The notes: generated by a model from the letters alone, not told the origin. 64,000 nt of DNA from Corynebacterium sp. ES2730-CONJ (GCF_024834055.1 NZ_JANUXZ010000002.1:248001-312000); one strand, 5' to 3'. Counted from the first letter of the stretch, positions 17,194 to 27,515 are shown. Program-made: numbers and translations.

Positions 17194-19091
17194 GTTCGCC
17201 TAGCTCGTATTCCCTCGAAGGCACAACTGCCTTAAATACCCCAATACTCTCAGTCCGCGACCTTAATGTCTCTTTCCCGTCCGAAGCCGGTGTTGTCAAT
17301 GCTGTGCGCGGTGTGTCTTTTGACCTCTTTCCTGGTCAAACTCTAGGAATTGTGGGCGAGTCCGGATCGGGGAAGTCGGTCACCTCACTGTCTGTTATGG
17401 GTCTCCTTCCGGATTATGCCAAGATTGCAGGCTCGGTTCGTTTCGCCGGTGAAGAACTAATTGGCAAAACCGACAGTGAAATGTCACGGATTCGCGGTAA
17501 CGGCATCGGTATGATCTTCCAGGATCCGCTCTCGGCACTGACCCCCGTCTTTGATATTGGCACCCAGCTTGTAGAAGCGTTGCAAGCGCACCAAAGGATT
17601 TCCAAAGCCGATGCACTCAAGCGGGCCATAGAGTTATTAGATCTTGTCGGTATTAAAGAGCCGCACAAACGGGTGAGGTCCTTCCCCCACGAATTTTCTG
17701 GTGGTATGCGCCAGCGCGTGGTCATCGCCCTTGCGATTGCAAATAATCCTCGTGTGCTCATTGCGGATGAGCCCACCACCGCGCTCGATGTCACCATCCA
17801 AGCGCAAATCCTCGATGTCATTAAACTCGCCCAACGCGAGACTGGTGCCGCCACTATCATGATCACCCATGATATGGGTGTGGTGGCCGAAACCGCCGAT
17901 GACGTCCTCGTGATGTACGCGGGGCGGCCTGTGGAAAAAGGTAATGTCTTTGAGGTCTTTGCCCAACCGCGGATGCCCTATACCGTCGGCCTCCTCGGAT
18001 CAACCCCCCGCCCTGATATTTCCTCAGACGAACCCTTAACACCTATCGTGGGCAATCCCCCCGTGCTCGTGGGACTGCGCGATCGCTGCCAATTCGCCCC
18101 CCGATGCCCAGTGGTACAACCACGCTGCCACGAAGAAGAGCCCTCCCTCAATCTCGTGCCAGGAACCCAGGCTCATCAATCGGCTTGCCTTCGCTCTCAA
18201 GAGATCCTCGATGGCAGGATCGATGGTGAGCGCATGTACCAACTACCCCCACTGAGCCCGGATATTCTTGCTGAAATCCCACGCGACGAACGTCCAGTTA
18301 CGCTCAGTGTCAAGGATCTTCGCAAGGAATTCCCGCTGACTAAAGGTGCTCTCATTAAGCGCAAAGTTGGCACCGTGAAGGCGGTCGACGGATTGACCTT
18401 TGATATTCACCAGGGTGAGTGCATGGCTATTGTTGGTGAATCTGGTTGCGGTAAAACCACAACTCTCCTTGAGATCATGGATCTTGATCCAGCCCACGGC
18501 CACGTGATTCTCAATGGTATTGATGCATCATCGATGACACGCACCCAGCGTCGAGAAGCGCGAAAACAAATCCAGATTGTCTTCCAAGATCCCATGAGTT
18601 CGCTCAACCCCCGGTTGACGGTAAAGGAAGTTATCGCTGAACCGTTATATGCGCTCGGCTTCGACGGCGATATTGATCGCCGAGTCCAAGAACTCATGAC
18701 TTTGGTCGGCCTGGATACCTCCCAAATTGATCGCTTCCCCGGGCATTTCTCTGGCGGTCAACGCCAGCGTATCGGCCTCGCTCGAGCCTTGGCGACCAAT
18801 CCCAGTGTGATCGTTCTCGATGAACCGGTATCTGCCCTCGACGTTTCGATCCAAGCGGGTGTAATTAACCTTCTTGAAGACCTCAAACGCAAGCTCGGTT
18901 TATCGTATCTTTTCGTAGCCCACGATCTCTCTGTCGTGCGCCATCTTTCCGATAGGGTCGCAGTGATGTACAAAGGCCGCTTCGTGGAAGAGGGTGAGGT
19001 GGATGATATCTTCGATCATCCGCAACACGAGTACACCAAGCAACTGCTCGAGGCGATCCCCATCCCCGATCCAACGGTTGCGCGTCGATAA
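17190..19091 (+). CDS. Fused double ATPase of peptide-type ABC transporter (OppD-OppF fusion)
   Basis: A 633-residue cytoplasmic protein made of two complete ATP-binding cassettes. The first half has Walker A GESGSGKS, signature FSGGMRQRV, Walker B VLIADEPTTALD, and an OppD-type Cys-rich tail (RCQFAPRCPVVQPRC). The second half has Walker A GESGCGKTT, signature FSGGQRQRI and Walker B VIVLDEPVSALD, as in OppF. In many bacteria these are separate subunits; the fusion fixes a 1:1 heterodimer. Both halves keep their key residues. Confidence 0.92.
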   Translation: MSSPSSYSLEGTTALNTPILSVRDLNVSFPSEAGVVNAVRGVSFDLFPGQTLGIVGESGSGKSVTSLSVMGLLPDYAKIAGSVRFAGEELIGKTDSEMSRIRGNGIGMIFQDPLSALTPVFDIGTQLVEALQAHQRISKADALKRAIELLDLVGIKEPHKRVRSFPHEFSGGMRQRVVIALAIANNPRVLIADEPTTALDVTIQAQILDVIKLAQRETGAATIMITHDMGVVAETADDVLVMYAGRPVEKGNVFEVFAQPRMPYTVGLLGSTPRPDISSDEPLTPIVGNPPVLVGLRDRCQFAPRCPVVQPRCHEEEPSLNLVPGTQAHQSACLRSQEILDGRIDGERMYQLPPLSPDILAEIPRDERPVTLSVKDLRKEFPLTKGALIKRKVGTVKAVDGLTFDIHQGECMAIVGESGCGKTTTLLEIMDLDPAHGHVILNGIDASSMTRTQRREARKQIQIVFQDPMSSLNPRLTVKEVIAEPLYALGFDGDIDRRVQELMTLVGLDTSQIDRFPGHFSGGQRQRIGLARALATNPSVIVLDEPVSALDVSIQAGVINLLEDLKRKLGLSYLFVAHDLSVVRHLSDRVAVMYKGRFVEEGEVDDIFDHPQHEYTKQLLEAIPIPDPTVARR

Positions 19092-19194
19092 AGACTTTGC
19101 CCCTGTGGTGTCAGGATTATAAAGTATCAGCAATATACATGAGTACTAAGATCCTGGCACCACCTCTATAGTTTGCTTAGAGAGCGAAAAGGTT

Positions 19195-19245
19195 TCTGCA
19201 CGAGGTTGCGGTCGATTGATCCGTCGTATCGCAGTCTCGTGCAGA
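19195..19245 (+). promoter_or_regulatory. Intercistronic stem-loop before the binding-protein gene
   Basis: A perfect 10-bp outer stem (tctgcacgag paired with ctcgtgcaga) encloses a second short stem (tgcg/cgca). It lies in the 266-base gap between the ATPase and the binding-lipoprotein genes. The downstream side runs into gattttcttc, a modest T-rich tail. It could act as a partial terminator or an mRNA-stabilising element. Confidence 0.55.
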
Positions 19246-19357
19246 GATTTTCTTCATCATGAGAAAGGCTCTGGACTCACGGGCATGATAACCCGGTGCC
19301 CTCTTGACGTCCGCTTATACCCACCCTCACACGATCAATGAAGGAGATTTTTTCCTT

Positions 19358-21058
19358 ATGAAGAAGAATATCCGCATTGCAACGATGGCTGCGCTATCTG
19401 TTGCTGCTCTGACCCTCGGTGCGTGCGCCGACGGTGCCACCACGGGCACTGGCTCCCAATCAGCCTCCGGCCAAGGCTCAGCCGAGTTCGAGATCAAGGC
19501 TGCTGGCGATTATAACCCGCTCGAGCGCGATCAGATCAAGGATGGCGGCGAGCTGGTCTTGCCTATCTCAGAAATTCCCGAGCAACTCAATCGTTTCCAC
19601 GGTAATAGCTCGGCTGATACAACCAGGATCTGGCGCTATTTCAACCCACAGATCGCCCTTTTCGACGGTGATGGCACCTGGCACGCCAATCCCGCCTACC
19701 TCACTGATGTCAAGGACGATATCGTAGATGGGAATTTGGTACTCACCTGGGATATTCACCCTGATGCAACCTTCAACGACGGTACCCCCATTGACTGGAC
19801 CGCCTTTGAGAACACCTGGAAGATGAATAACGGCTCTAACCCTCAGGTGGTTCCTAGCGGCACCGATGGCTATGAGCGCATTTCCGCTGTCACCCGGGGT
19901 GACGATGATAAGCAAGTAATCATCACCTTCGATGGCACCTACCCGTGGTGGCAGGGCTTGTTTAACTCGATCCTGCACCCAAAGGTTAACGATCCCGCGA
20001 CTTTCAATGAGAGCTATATCAACACTCTGCATCCTGAATGGGGTGCCGGTCCATTCATCGTGGACAGCTTCGACCCGAACGCCAATACCGTAACCTTCGT
20101 TCGCAATGATAAGTGGTGGGGCGAGACCGCCAAACTTGAGAAGCTGACGCTGCGCGCCATGGAGAATCTGGCAACGATCAATGCCTTCAAAGCTGGCGAG
20201 ATCGATGCCGCCGGCGTGAGCAGCAAAGACAACCTTGCCACCGCTCGCGGGCTGGGTGATGCTATTGATATTCGTTCCTCGGTACTTACCTCCAATGCTT
20301 TGATGATGCTCAACGCCCAGGCACCACAACTGGGCGATATTAAAGTTCGCGAGGCTATTGTGAAGGGCATCGACCGCGCACTAATCTCAGAGATCCGTTT
20401 CAATGGTCTGGACTATACTGAGGAACTGCCAGGCTCACTGACCTATTTCACCTTCCAGCCGGGCTACGAAGATAACTTTAGTTCTGTAGGGGCTTTCGAC
20501 CCAGAAAAGTCTCAAGCGTTGCTCGACGAAGCTGGGTGGGTTGCTGGTAGCGATGGGATCCGCGAGAAGGATGGCCAAAAGTTCAGCATCCGCTACACCA
20601 TGCTGGGCGACTCCGCAATTGATAAGGCATTTGCCTCTGCTTTGCAGAAGATGATGAAGGATATTGGTGTGGATCTTTCCATCCAAGAGCGCCCGTCATC
20701 TGATTTCTCCAAGATTATGGCCGCCAAGGACTTCGATCTCTTCTTCCTTAGCTTTAGGTCTTCTGATCCTTTTGGAGCCGCGTACTTCGGTCAGCTCTAT
20801 AATACCGACTCCGAGCTGAATATCTCGGGCACGGGTTCTGCTGAACTCGATGCCAAGATTGACAAGCTCCAAAAGCTACCCACCGCTGAGGAGCAAATTA
20901 AGGAAGCGAATAAACTAGAAGAGGAAGCTTTTGCTACCTACGGTGTTGTCCCTATGTACAACGGTCCTCAAATGGTTGGCGTAAAGAAGGGTTTGGCTAA
21001 CTTCGGCGCCACCGCTTTCGCTGATCTTCCGGTAGAGAATATCGGCTGGGCTAAGTAA
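19358..21058 (+). CDS. Peptide-type ABC transporter substrate-binding lipoprotein (family 5)
   Basis: A 566-residue extracellular binding protein. It starts MKKNIRIATMAALSVAALTLGAC: a signal peptide ending in a lipobox (LGAC), so the Cys becomes the lipidated N-terminus. The rest has the family-5 solute-binding fold (YNPLERDQIKDGGELVLPIS, LTWDIHPDATFNDGTPIDWTAFENTW, REAIVKGIDR). ATG at 19358 is chosen for the lipoprotein signal and the aaggag RBS about 13 bases before it. It is the last gene of the operon, after a larger gap, and a strong terminator follows. Confidence 0.9.
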   Translation: MKKNIRIATMAALSVAALTLGACADGATTGTGSQSASGQGSAEFEIKAAGDYNPLERDQIKDGGELVLPISEIPEQLNRFHGNSSADTTRIWRYFNPQIALFDGDGTWHANPAYLTDVKDDIVDGNLVLTWDIHPDATFNDGTPIDWTAFENTWKMNNGSNPQVVPSGTDGYERISAVTRGDDDKQVIITFDGTYPWWQGLFNSILHPKVNDPATFNESYINTLHPEWGAGPFIVDSFDPNANTVTFVRNDKWWGETAKLEKLTLRAMENLATINAFKAGEIDAAGVSSKDNLATARGLGDAIDIRSSVLTSNALMMLNAQAPQLGDIKVREAIVKGIDRALISEIRFNGLDYTEELPGSLTYFTFQPGYEDNFSSVGAFDPEKSQALLDEAGWVAGSDGIREKDGQKFSIRYTMLGDSAIDKAFASALQKMMKDIGVDLSIQERPSSDFSKIMAAKDFDLFFLSFRSSDPFGAAYFGQLYNTDSELNISGTGSAELDAKIDKLQKLPTAEEQIKEANKLEEEAFATYGVVPMYNGPQMVGVKKGLANFGATAFADLPVENIGWAK

Positions 21059-21075
21059 TAAGATTCTTTTTTAGT

Positions 21076-21108
21076 ATTCTCCTGTCGGCATAATGCCGGC
21101 AGGAGAAT
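21076..21108 (+). terminator. Bidirectional stem-loop terminator
   Basis: A 15-bp stem with a single T-G pair (attctcctgtcggca / tgccggcaggagaat) and a 3-base loop lies between the binding-protein stop and the DUF421 stop. A ttctctattta tail follows in the plus direction. Confidence 0.85.
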
Positions 21109-21116
21109 TTCTCTAT

Positions 21117-21668
21117 TTAGGGGTAGAGATACTCCACACCAGCCACCCCTTTGAGAAGATCGGGATCTACGGGAATACCGACCTTGAAAACTGTAAGGTC
21201 CCCGGTTGGTTCTAGAATCATCAGCTGCACCATAGAGAGTGTCGGTATACCTGCTCTGCGTAGTGCAGAGCGAATATCAGAGGGGGATACATGAGTTTTG
21301 CGTAGCTGATCGTCGATCATCTCTCCGTTGGCGACGATGACCTGGGGGTGGCTATTGATGACTCGCTTGATATACCGACCGTCGCGGATCATCCCAAAAA
21401 TGGATTCCATGACCATAAGCGTGCCGAGTCCCACTATTCCCGCCATTAAAGTGGGCGGGTGACCGATAACTGCACGTCCTGCCACCGCTCCAAACATGAC
21501 AATAACAACGGCATCGAAGGTGTGCATCTTGGAGAGCACCCGGGCTCCAAAAATCCGAACCAATACGATAAAGCCGAGGTAGGTAAAAATCCCCGAAAGA
21601 ATCACCACGGGGATACGCCAGGGATCGATCGTTAACTGCTCGTACATATAGAGCCTTAATTGGTCCAT
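21117..21668 (-). CDS. DUF421 domain membrane protein (YetF/YcaP-like)
   Basis: A 183-residue protein with three hydrophobic segments in its first ~95 residues (ILSGIFTYLGFIVLVRIFG, FDAVVIVMFGAVAG, GIVGLGTLMVMESIFG), followed by a small cytoplasmic domain. That domain contains VIVANGEMIDDQLRKTHVSPSDIRSALRRAGI, the typical DUF421 pattern. The biochemical role is unknown; some relatives in spore formers are linked to spore germination or envelope functions, which cannot apply directly here. Single gene, convergent with the importer operon. Confidence 0.8.
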   Translation of the reverse strand: MDQLRLYMYEQLTIDPWRIPVVILSGIFTYLGFIVLVRIFGARVLSKMHTFDAVVIVMFGAVAGRAVIGHPPTLMAGIVGLGTLMVMESIFGMIRDGRYIKRVINSHPQVIVANGEMIDDQLRKTHVSPSDIRSALRRAGIPTLSMVQLMILEPTGDLTVFKVGIPVDPDLLKGVAGVEYLYP

Positions 21669-21828
21669 AAAAACTCAGCTTAGCAGCCTTTGGTATAAGC
21701 GCTTGATCAGTTTCATCAAGCCCGTTATGGGCCTGGAAGACATCACCAGCAATCTGAAATCTTAGCCTGGGAGGTTCAGCATTTCTGAGCGTTATAATCT
21801 CGCAGAAGTAAATGCCTGTAGGAATGCC

Positions 21829-21865
21829 AAAAACCGCCCCATCCCCTAAGCGGAGATAAGGCGGT
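21829..21865 (-). terminator. Terminator downstream of tuf
   Basis: On the minus strand an accgcc...ggcggt stem is followed by a run of five T. A second small stem (gcacc/ggtgc) lies between it and the tuf stop. Inner pairing of the loop is imperfect. Confidence 0.55.
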
Positions 21866-21898
21866 GATTAGTGCGCACCTTTTAGGGTGCGGTGATCA

Positions 21899-23089
21899 TT
21901 ACTTGATGATCTTGGTAACGCGGCCGGCGCCAACGGTACGGGAGCCCTCGCGAATAGCGAAGCGCAGGCCCTCGTCCATAGCAACAGGCTGGATCAGGGT
22001 GACGGACATGTCGACGTTGTCGCCAGGCATAACCATCTCGGTGCCCTCAGGAAGCTTCACAACACCGGTCACGTCGGTGGTGCGGAAGTAGAACTGTGGA
22101 CGGTAGTTGTCGAAGAATGGGGTGTGGCGGCCGCCTTCGTCCTTGGAGAGAACGTAGACAGAGCCCTCGAACTCGGTGTGAGGAGTATAAGCGCCTGGCT
22201 TTACAACAACCTGGCCGCGCTCAACGTCTTCGCGCTTGATGCCGCGGAGAAGAAGACCGCAGTTGTCGCCAGCTTCGGTGTAGTCAAGGAGCTTACGGAA
22301 CATCTCGATACCGGTAACGGTGGTGGAGGTGCTCTTCTCGCGGATACCGATGATCTCAACATCCTCGTTAACCTTGAGCTGACCGCGCTCGACACGACCG
22401 GTGACCACGGTGCCACGGCCGGTAATGGTGAAGATATCCTCGATAGGCATGAGGAATGGCTTGTCGGTCTCGCGCTCTGGGTCTGGGATGGACTCGTCGC
22501 AGGCGTTCATGAGCTCAACGATGGACTCGGTCCACTTAGCGTCGCCCTCGAGAGCCTTCAAAGCGGAGATGTGAACGATAGGAGCTTCCTCATCGTAATC
22601 CTGCTCAGCGAGAAGTTCGCGAACTTCCATCTCCACGAGCTCGATAATTTCCTCATCATCGACCATATCGCACTTGTTAAGAGCAACGAGGATATAAGGA
22701 ACGCCAACCTGGCGAGCAAGAAGAACGTGCTCACGGGTCTGAGGCATGGGGCCGTCAGTTGCAGCTACAACGAGGATAGCGCCGTCCATCTGGGCAGCAC
22801 CGGTGATCATATTCTTGATGTAGTCGGCGTGACCTGGAGCGTCAACGTGAGCGTAGTGGCGCTTCTCGGTCTGGTACTCAACGTGGGAAATGTTGATGGT
22901 AATGCCGCGCTCTTTTTCCTCAGGTGCCTTATCAATGGCATCGAAGGCGAAAGCCTGGTTCAGATCTGGGTAAGTATCAGCCAGAACCTTGGTGATAGCA
23001 GCGGTAGTAGTGGTCTTACCGTGGTCAACGTGACCAATGGTACCAATATTTACGTGGGGTTTAGTGCGCTCAAACTTGGCCTTTGCCAC
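21899..23089 (-). CDS. tuf: Elongation factor Tu
   Basis: A 396-residue EF-Tu that delivers aminoacyl-tRNA to the ribosome. The G motifs [17 protein letters not shown] and NKCD are intact. GTG at 23089 is the start: it gives the usual [17 protein letters not shown]-terminus and the exact family length, and an aggagg RBS lies about 6 bases upstream. A longer frame to 23137 is rejected. The gene is 316 bases downstream of fusA with its own candidate promoter, so it need not depend on the str operon. Confidence 0.97.
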   Translation of the reverse strand: MAKAKFERTKPHVNIGTIGHVDHGKTTTTAAITKVLADTYPDLNQAFAFDAIDKAPEEKERGITINISHVEYQTEKRHYAHVDAPGHADYIKNMITGAAQMDGAILVVAATDGPMPQTREHVLLARQVGVPYILVALNKCDMVDDEEIIELVEMEVRELLAEQDYDEEAPIVHISALKALEGDAKWTESIVELMNACDESIPDPERETDKPFLMPIEDIFTITGRGTVVTGRVERGQLKVNEDVEIIGIREKSTSTTVTGIEMFRKLLDYTEAGDNCGLLLRGIKREDVERGQVVVKPGAYTPHTEFEGSVYVLSKDEGGRHTPFFDNYRPQFYFRTTDVTGVVKLPEGTEMVMPGDNVDMSVTLIQPVAMDEGLRFAIREGSRTVGAGRVTKIIK

Positions 23090-23306
23090 AGTGTGTCCTC
23101 CTGGACTTTTCGTGGTGGCCACGAACCTCGCAGCCACAAAAATTGATGGTGCTGATCCTTCTCACCTCGGGGATGATCTGGCGCTCAGCGATTACTTATG
23201 CCAGTTACATGATCCTAAGGTTCCACCGCATTTTTTTCAAACCGCTAGTGAAATCTCGTGGATATAGGATCTACTAGGGTAACGGCCACCTTAAGCCACT
23301 TTTAGA

Positions 23307-23312
23307 ATTATA
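23307..23312 (-). promoter_or_regulatory. Candidate -10 element of tuf
   Basis: A perfect tataat on the minus strand, about 220 bases upstream of the tuf start. The only -35-like sequence at 17 bases is a weak ttcctt. Confidence 0.5.
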
Positions 23313-23350
23313 TCTAAGAAAAATGACTCAAGGAAGCCACTACCCTAGTT

Positions 23351-23399
23351 ACCCAGATAGCCTCCCATGTACTGGACTTTCAACGGAGGCTACCTGGGT
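23351..23399 (-). terminator. Stem-loop downstream of fusA
   Basis: A 15-bp stem with one wobble pair (acccagatagcctcc / ggaggctacctgggt) and a 19-base loop begins 6 bases after the fusA stop. No T-run follows on the minus strand, so it may pause or protect the transcript rather than end it. Confidence 0.5.
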
Positions 23400-23405
23400 G
23401 AGCGT

Positions 23406-25532
23406 CTAGCTACCGTTGCGCTCCGCGATAATCTCGGCGGATACGCTCGCAGGAACCTCAGCGTAGGAATCGAAAATCATCGAGTAATTGGCACGACCCT
23501 GGGTCTTAGAACGCAGGTCACCAACATAACCGAACATCTCCGATAGCGGCACACGTGCCTTAACAACCTTCGCACCGGCGCGGTCATCCATGGCGTTGAC
23601 TTGACCACGGCGGGAGTTGATATCGCCGATCACGTCGCCCATATACTCTTCCGGAGTGATCACTTCGACGGCCATCACTGGCTCGAGCAGGACTGGCTTT
23701 GCCTTAGCAATGCCTTCCTTGAGAGCCTGGGAACCAGCCAATTTGAAGGCCATTTCAGAGGAGTCAACGTCGTGGTAGGCGCCGTCGAGCAGCGTGGCCT
23801 TGATATTAACCAAGGGGTAGCCAGCGAGGTAACCGTACTGCATGGCATCTTGGATACCTGCGTCGACGGACGGGATATACTCGCGAGGCACGCGACCACC
23901 GGTCACGGCATTCTCGAAAGCATAGGTAGCAGATTGGCCCTCTTCGAGGGTCTCTGGGTCTGGGGTATAAGGTTCGAAGGCAACAATGACCTTTGCGAAC
24001 TGGCCGGAGCCACCGGTCTGCTTCTTGTGGGTGTATTCCACACGATCGACGGCCTTGCGGATGGTCTCGCGGTAAGCAACCTGGGGGTTACCAACGTTAG
24101 CTTCCACCTTGAATTCGCGCTTCATGCGGTCCACCAGAACATCTAGGTGGAGCTCGCCCATACCACCGATAACGGTTTGGCCGGTTTCGTCGTCGAGTTC
24201 CACGGTGAAGGTTGGATCCTCTTCAGCGAGCTTTTGAATAGCAACGCCGAGCTTCTCCTGGTCAGACTTGGTCTTAGGCTCGATGGATACCTTGATCACA
24301 GGATCCGGGAAGTCCATGGACTCCAAGATGATCTGGTTATTGGCATCGCAGAGGGTATCACCGGTGGTGGTTTCCTTGAGCCCGATGAAAGCGTAGATAT
24401 TTCCAGCGCGAGCCTGGTCGACAGGGTTCTCCTTGTTGGCGTGCATCTGGAAGAGCTTGCCAATGCGCTCCTTCTTGCTCTTTGTGGAGTTAGCAACCTG
24501 GGTGCCAGGCTCCACAATGCCGGAGTAGACGCGCACGAAGGTGAGCTTACCGAAGAAGGGGTGAACAGCGATCTTGAAAGCGAGAGCGGAGAAAGGCTCG
24601 TCGATAGAAGGCTTACGGGAGACCTTGGTGGACTCGTCGCCCACAGCGTGGCCGATCACTTCGCCAATATCGAGAGGATTCGGGAGGTAATCAATGACGG
24701 CATCGAGCAAAGGCTGAACGCCCTTATTGCGGTAAGCAGTACCGCAAAGCACTGGATAAACCTCAGAGGCAACGGTCAGCTTACGGATCGCAGCCTTGAT
24801 CTCCTCAACGCTGAGTTCTTCACCGCTGAAGTACTTGTCCATGAGGGATTCATCGGACTCAGCAACGGTTTCGAGCAGCTTCTCGCGGTACTCCTCAGCC
24901 TTCTCTTGCAGATCAGCTGGGATTTCCTCGATGGTTGGCTCAGCGCCTGTCTCGACTTTGCCGCGCCAGGTAATAGCCTTCATCTCGAGCAGATCAACAA
25001 CACCGTCGAAATCATCTTCTGCGCCGATCGGCAGCTGCAAAACCAATGGCTTGGCGCCGAGGCGGTCGATGATGGTTTGCACGGTGTAGTAGAAGTCAGC
25101 ACCGAGCTTGTCCATCTTGTTGATGAAGCAGATACGAGGAACATCGTATTTAGCGGCCTGACGCCACACCTGCTCGGACTGGGGCTCTACGCCCTCTTTG
25201 CCGTCGAAAACGGCTACGGCACCGTCAAGCACGCGCAAGGAACGCTCCACCTCAACGGTGAAGTCAACGTGACCTGGGGTGTCGATGATATTAACCTGAT
25301 TGCCATTCCAGAAACAGGTCACAGCAGCGGAGGTAATGGTGATGCCGCGCTCTTTTTCCTGCTCCATCCAGTCGGTGGTCGAGGCGCCATCGTGGGTCTC
25401 GCCTACCTTGCGGTTGATACCGGTATAGAAGAGGATACGCTCGGTGGTGGTGGTCTTACCGGCATCGATGTGAGCCATGATGCCGATATTGCGGACCTTG
25501 TGGAGGTCCTTAAGCACTTCTTGTGGTGCCAC
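23406..25532 (-). CDS. fusA: Elongation factor G
   Basis: A 708-residue translocase GTPase with [14 protein letters not shown] (G1), DTPGHVDFT (G3) and NKMDKLGAD (G4), plus the C-terminal EF-G domains ([18 protein letters not shown]). GTG start at 25532. Length matches corynebacterial EF-G (~709). It follows rpsG by 89 bases in the str operon. No second fusA-like gene is seen in the window. Confidence 0.97.
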   Translation of the reverse strand: MAPQEVLKDLHKVRNIGIMAHIDAGKTTTTERILFYTGINRKVGETHDGASTTDWMEQEKERGITITSAAVTCFWNGNQVNIIDTPGHVDFTVEVERSLRVLDGAVAVFDGKEGVEPQSEQVWRQAAKYDVPRICFINKMDKLGADFYYTVQTIIDRLGAKPLVLQLPIGAEDDFDGVVDLLEMKAITWRGKVETGAEPTIEEIPADLQEKAEEYREKLLETVAESDESLMDKYFSGEELSVEEIKAAIRKLTVASEVYPVLCGTAYRNKGVQPLLDAVIDYLPNPLDIGEVIGHAVGDESTKVSRKPSIDEPFSALAFKIAVHPFFGKLTFVRVYSGIVEPGTQVANSTKSKKERIGKLFQMHANKENPVDQARAGNIYAFIGLKETTTGDTLCDANNQIILESMDFPDPVIKVSIEPKTKSDQEKLGVAIQKLAEEDPTFTVELDDETGQTVIGGMGELHLDVLVDRMKREFKVEANVGNPQVAYRETIRKAVDRVEYTHKKQTGGSGQFAKVIVAFEPYTPDPETLEEGQSATYAFENAVTGGRVPREYIPSVDAGIQDAMQYGYLAGYPLVNIKATLLDGAYHDVDSSEMAFKLAGSQALKEGIAKAKPVLLEPVMAVEVITPEEYMGDVIGDINSRRGQVNAMDDRAGAKVVKARVPLSEMFGYVGDLRSKTQGRANYSMIFDSYAEVPASVSAEIIAERNGS

Positions 25533-25621
25533 GGTATTCCTAACTTATGTAGCTGAAGGGATAATAGTTCTAATAGTAATCCACATATTGGGCGCCTTAA
25601 TAGCGCCCGCAAGCGTTAAGA

Positions 25622-26089
25622 TTACCAGCGGTAATGAGCGAAGGCACGGTTAGCCTCAGCCATTTTGTGGGTATCCTCACGACGCTTCACAGAAGCACCC
25701 AAACCGTTTGCGGCATCGAGGATCTCGTTAGCAAGACGCTCAATCATGGTGTTCTCACGACGCTGACGAGTGAAGGTCACCAACCAGCGCAGGGCGAGAG
25801 TATTGGCGCGAGCGGCACGAACCTCAACAGGAACCTGGTAGGTAGCGCCACCGACACGACGGGAGCGAACCTCGAACTCAGGCTTGATATTGCCCAGTGC
25901 CTTTTCCAAGGTGAGCACCGGATCGGTGCCGGTCTTTTCCTTGCACTTATCAAGGGCACCATACACGATGCGCTCGGCAGTGGACTTCTTGCCATCAAGA
26001 AGGACTTTATTAACCAGCTGGGTCACAACTTCGGATCCGTAGACTGGATCCTTGATAACTGGACGCTTGGGAGCTGCATTCTTACGCAT
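25622..26089 (-). CDS. rpsG: 30S ribosomal protein S7
   Basis: A 155-residue S7 ([61 protein letters not shown]). It organises the 3' major domain of 16S rRNA. Lies 3 bases after rpsL with an aaggagaag RBS overlapping the rpsL end. Confidence 0.97.
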   Translation of the reverse strand: MRKNAAPKRPVIKDPVYGSEVVTQLVNKVLLDGKKSTAERIVYGALDKCKEKTGTDPVLTLEKALGNIKPEFEVRSRRVGGATYQVPVEVRAARANTLALRWLVTFTRQRRENTMIERLANEILDAANGLGASVKRREDTHKMAEANRAFAHYRW

Positions 26090-26092
26090 TGT

Positions 26093-26464
26093 TTACTTCT
26101 CCTTCTTTGCGCCGTAACGGGAACGGGCCTGCTTACGGTCCTTCACACCCTGAGTATCGAGGGCGCCACGGATGATCTTGTAGCGAACACCTGGGAGGTC
26201 CTTCACACGACCGCCACGCACGAGCACCATGGAGTGCTCTTGGAGGTTGTGGCCCTCACCTGGGATATAAGCGGAAACCTCGATGCCGGAGGTTAGGCGC
26301 ACACGGGCGACCTTACGCAGAGCGGAGTTAGGCTTCTTAGGGGTGGTGGTGTACACACGGGTGCACACGCCACGACGCTGAGGGGAACCCTTTAAAGCTG
26401 CAGTTTTTACCTTTGCAGTCTTATCATGGCGACCCTTGCGGACCAGCTGCTGAATAGTTGGCAT
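26093..26464 (-). CDS. rpsL: 30S ribosomal protein S12
   Basis: A 123-residue S12 beginning [12 protein letters not shown]. Lys43 (in [11 protein letters not shown]) and Lys88 (in GGRVKDLPG) are both wild type, so the classical rpsL streptomycin-resistance substitutions are absent. The ATG at 26464 gives the family start and is preceded by gagaaaga; a longer in-frame extension to 26551 has no homology. First gene of the str operon. Confidence 0.97.
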   Translation of the reverse strand: MPTIQQLVRKGRHDKTAKVKTAALKGSPQRRGVCTRVYTTTPKKPNSALRKVARVRLTSGIEVSAYIPGEGHNLQEHSMVLVRGGRVKDLPGVRYKIIRGALDTQGVKDRKQARSRYGAKKEK

Positions 26465-26560
26465 GAACAGTCTTTCTCTTCGATTGATCCTCATCCATCC
26501 GGAGGAGGAAATTTCGCTCACTATCTGGAATTTTCTTGACGATTGCGACAATCCCTATAT

Positions 26561-26586
26561 GCCCCTAAACAAACAAAAATAGGGGC
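26561..26586 (-). other. Stem-loop upstream of rpsL
   Basis: A 7-bp stem (gccccta / taggggc) with a 12-base A-rich loop in the rpsL upstream region, about 100 bases before the start. It could be part of the rpsL leader or the end of the musI transcript. A further inverted repeat (gggacta / tagtccc, about 26697-26719) lies nearer to musI. Confidence 0.35.
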
Positions 26587-26741
26587 TCTTTCCGGGGCCG
26601 CTACCGTTTTTCTTGAAGAATCTTGAAGATCTAACTAATTGCTAGAATCCAGGCTCCCAGTAGACACTGGGCAAAATTCCAAGACTCCCACATATGGGAC
26701 TATTGGACACTCTAGTCCCACGGACATGGGCTCGTCAAATT

Positions 26742-27461
26742 CTAAAACCCAGCAATGATCAGTGCCACCGGGTACGCCGCTAGTATCCACGCGGGTGGAA
26801 ACTGCGGCTCAATCTCCACGCTAGGGGCACGGTAGTGCAAAAAGACCACACCGAAAGCCGGAGCGACGGCAAAGGTAGCGCCCATTAAGGCAGCGGAGAG
26901 CATCATAGTATTTTCACGGCCTTTGAGGTAGAAGAATACGAGGAAGAACACAAGGAGGATGGCCCCTGGCACGAACCCACTAAAACGCACTCCCAGTTGG
27001 GCGATAAACGCCCATAATAAAGCGGCCACGATGATGGCCACGGCCACTAGCGGACGCGAGCGCACCTTTTTAGACTTCAGCGCTTGGTAGCAAATGATGC
27101 ACAATACAAAAGCCCAAACAAAACTCTGGGAACGCATATCGATCAGCCGCCCACTACGGGCAAAATCCTCTGCACATTCACTCACAACGCTTAGCCCTAG
27201 GGTCAACAAAACAAGGTCCCGCGTAACCGTAAGATGCTCAAGTGCAATAAGGAAACAAAAGGCCAGAAGTGGATAGGCGGCCCAGCTGAGGATCTCAAGG
27301 ATGATCACAAAAGAAAGATTCCCAAAACTCGCTTGGGCAATATCCGGTACCAAGCGACGCTCGATACCGAGGCTGATCACGTGGAAAAGCAAGAAGATGC
27401 TCGCAATGATGAGAAGGCCGCGGATTTTGAGCCCTTTGGCTGCGAAATTACTGGTCATCAT
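26742..27461 (-). CDS. musI: Integral membrane protein of maltose uptake locus (MusI-like)
   Basis: A 239-residue, very hydrophobic protein with about seven transmembrane segments and no catalytic motif. I recognise it by position: in corynebacteria an integral membrane protein of unknown mechanism, MusI, lies next to musFG and is needed for MusEFGK2 maltose uptake. It lies downstream of musG on the same strand, separated by a strong stem-loop, so its expression may depend on read-through. The assignment is by context; an unrelated membrane protein remains possible. Confidence 0.6.
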   Translation of the reverse strand: MMTSNFAAKGLKIRGLLIIASIFLLFHVISLGIERRLVPDIAQASFGNLSFVIILEILSWAAYPLLAFCFLIALEHLTVTRDLVLLTLGLSVVSECAEDFARSGRLIDMRSQSFVWAFVLCIICYQALKSKKVRSRPLVAVAIIVAALLWAFIAQLGVRFSGFVPGAILLVFFLVFFYLKGRENTMMLSAALMGATFAVAPAFGVVFLHYRAPSVEIEPQFPPAWILAAYPVALIIAGF

Positions 27462-27482
27462 AGCCCCTAATCATAGTAATGA

Positions 27483-27515
27483 AGGGCGCCTTACTTATAT
27501 ATAGTAAGGCGCCCT
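27483..27515 (-). terminator. Stem-loop between musG and musI
   Basis: A perfect 13-bp stem (agggcgccttact / agtaaggcgccct) with a 7-base A/T loop. The tail on the minus strand (tcattact) is only moderately T-rich, so partial termination is plausible. Confidence 0.75.

Larger units (their letters stand above)
23090..23405. other. Non-coding interval between fusA and tuf
   Basis: This 316-base gap holds, in the direction of transcription, a long stem-loop just after fusA, a tataat -10 sequence and the tuf leader with a strong RBS. No gene is seen. Confidence 0.6.

Noticed and set aside
23090..23137. Longer N-terminus for EF-Tu
   Set aside because: It would include the aggagg RBS as coding sequence and exceed the invariant family length.
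24147..25556. Long open frame (469 codons) on the plus strand opposite fusA
   Set aside because: It is the exact antisense of a highly expressed gene; biased codons of fusA leave the complementary frame open. It shows no protein-family pattern. The same applies to long frames opposite tuf (22124-23146), rplC (11668-12726) and rpoC (45976-47124, 47374-48213).
26093..26464. Streptomycin-resistance allele in rpsL
   Set aside because: Lys43 and Lys88 are both wild type.
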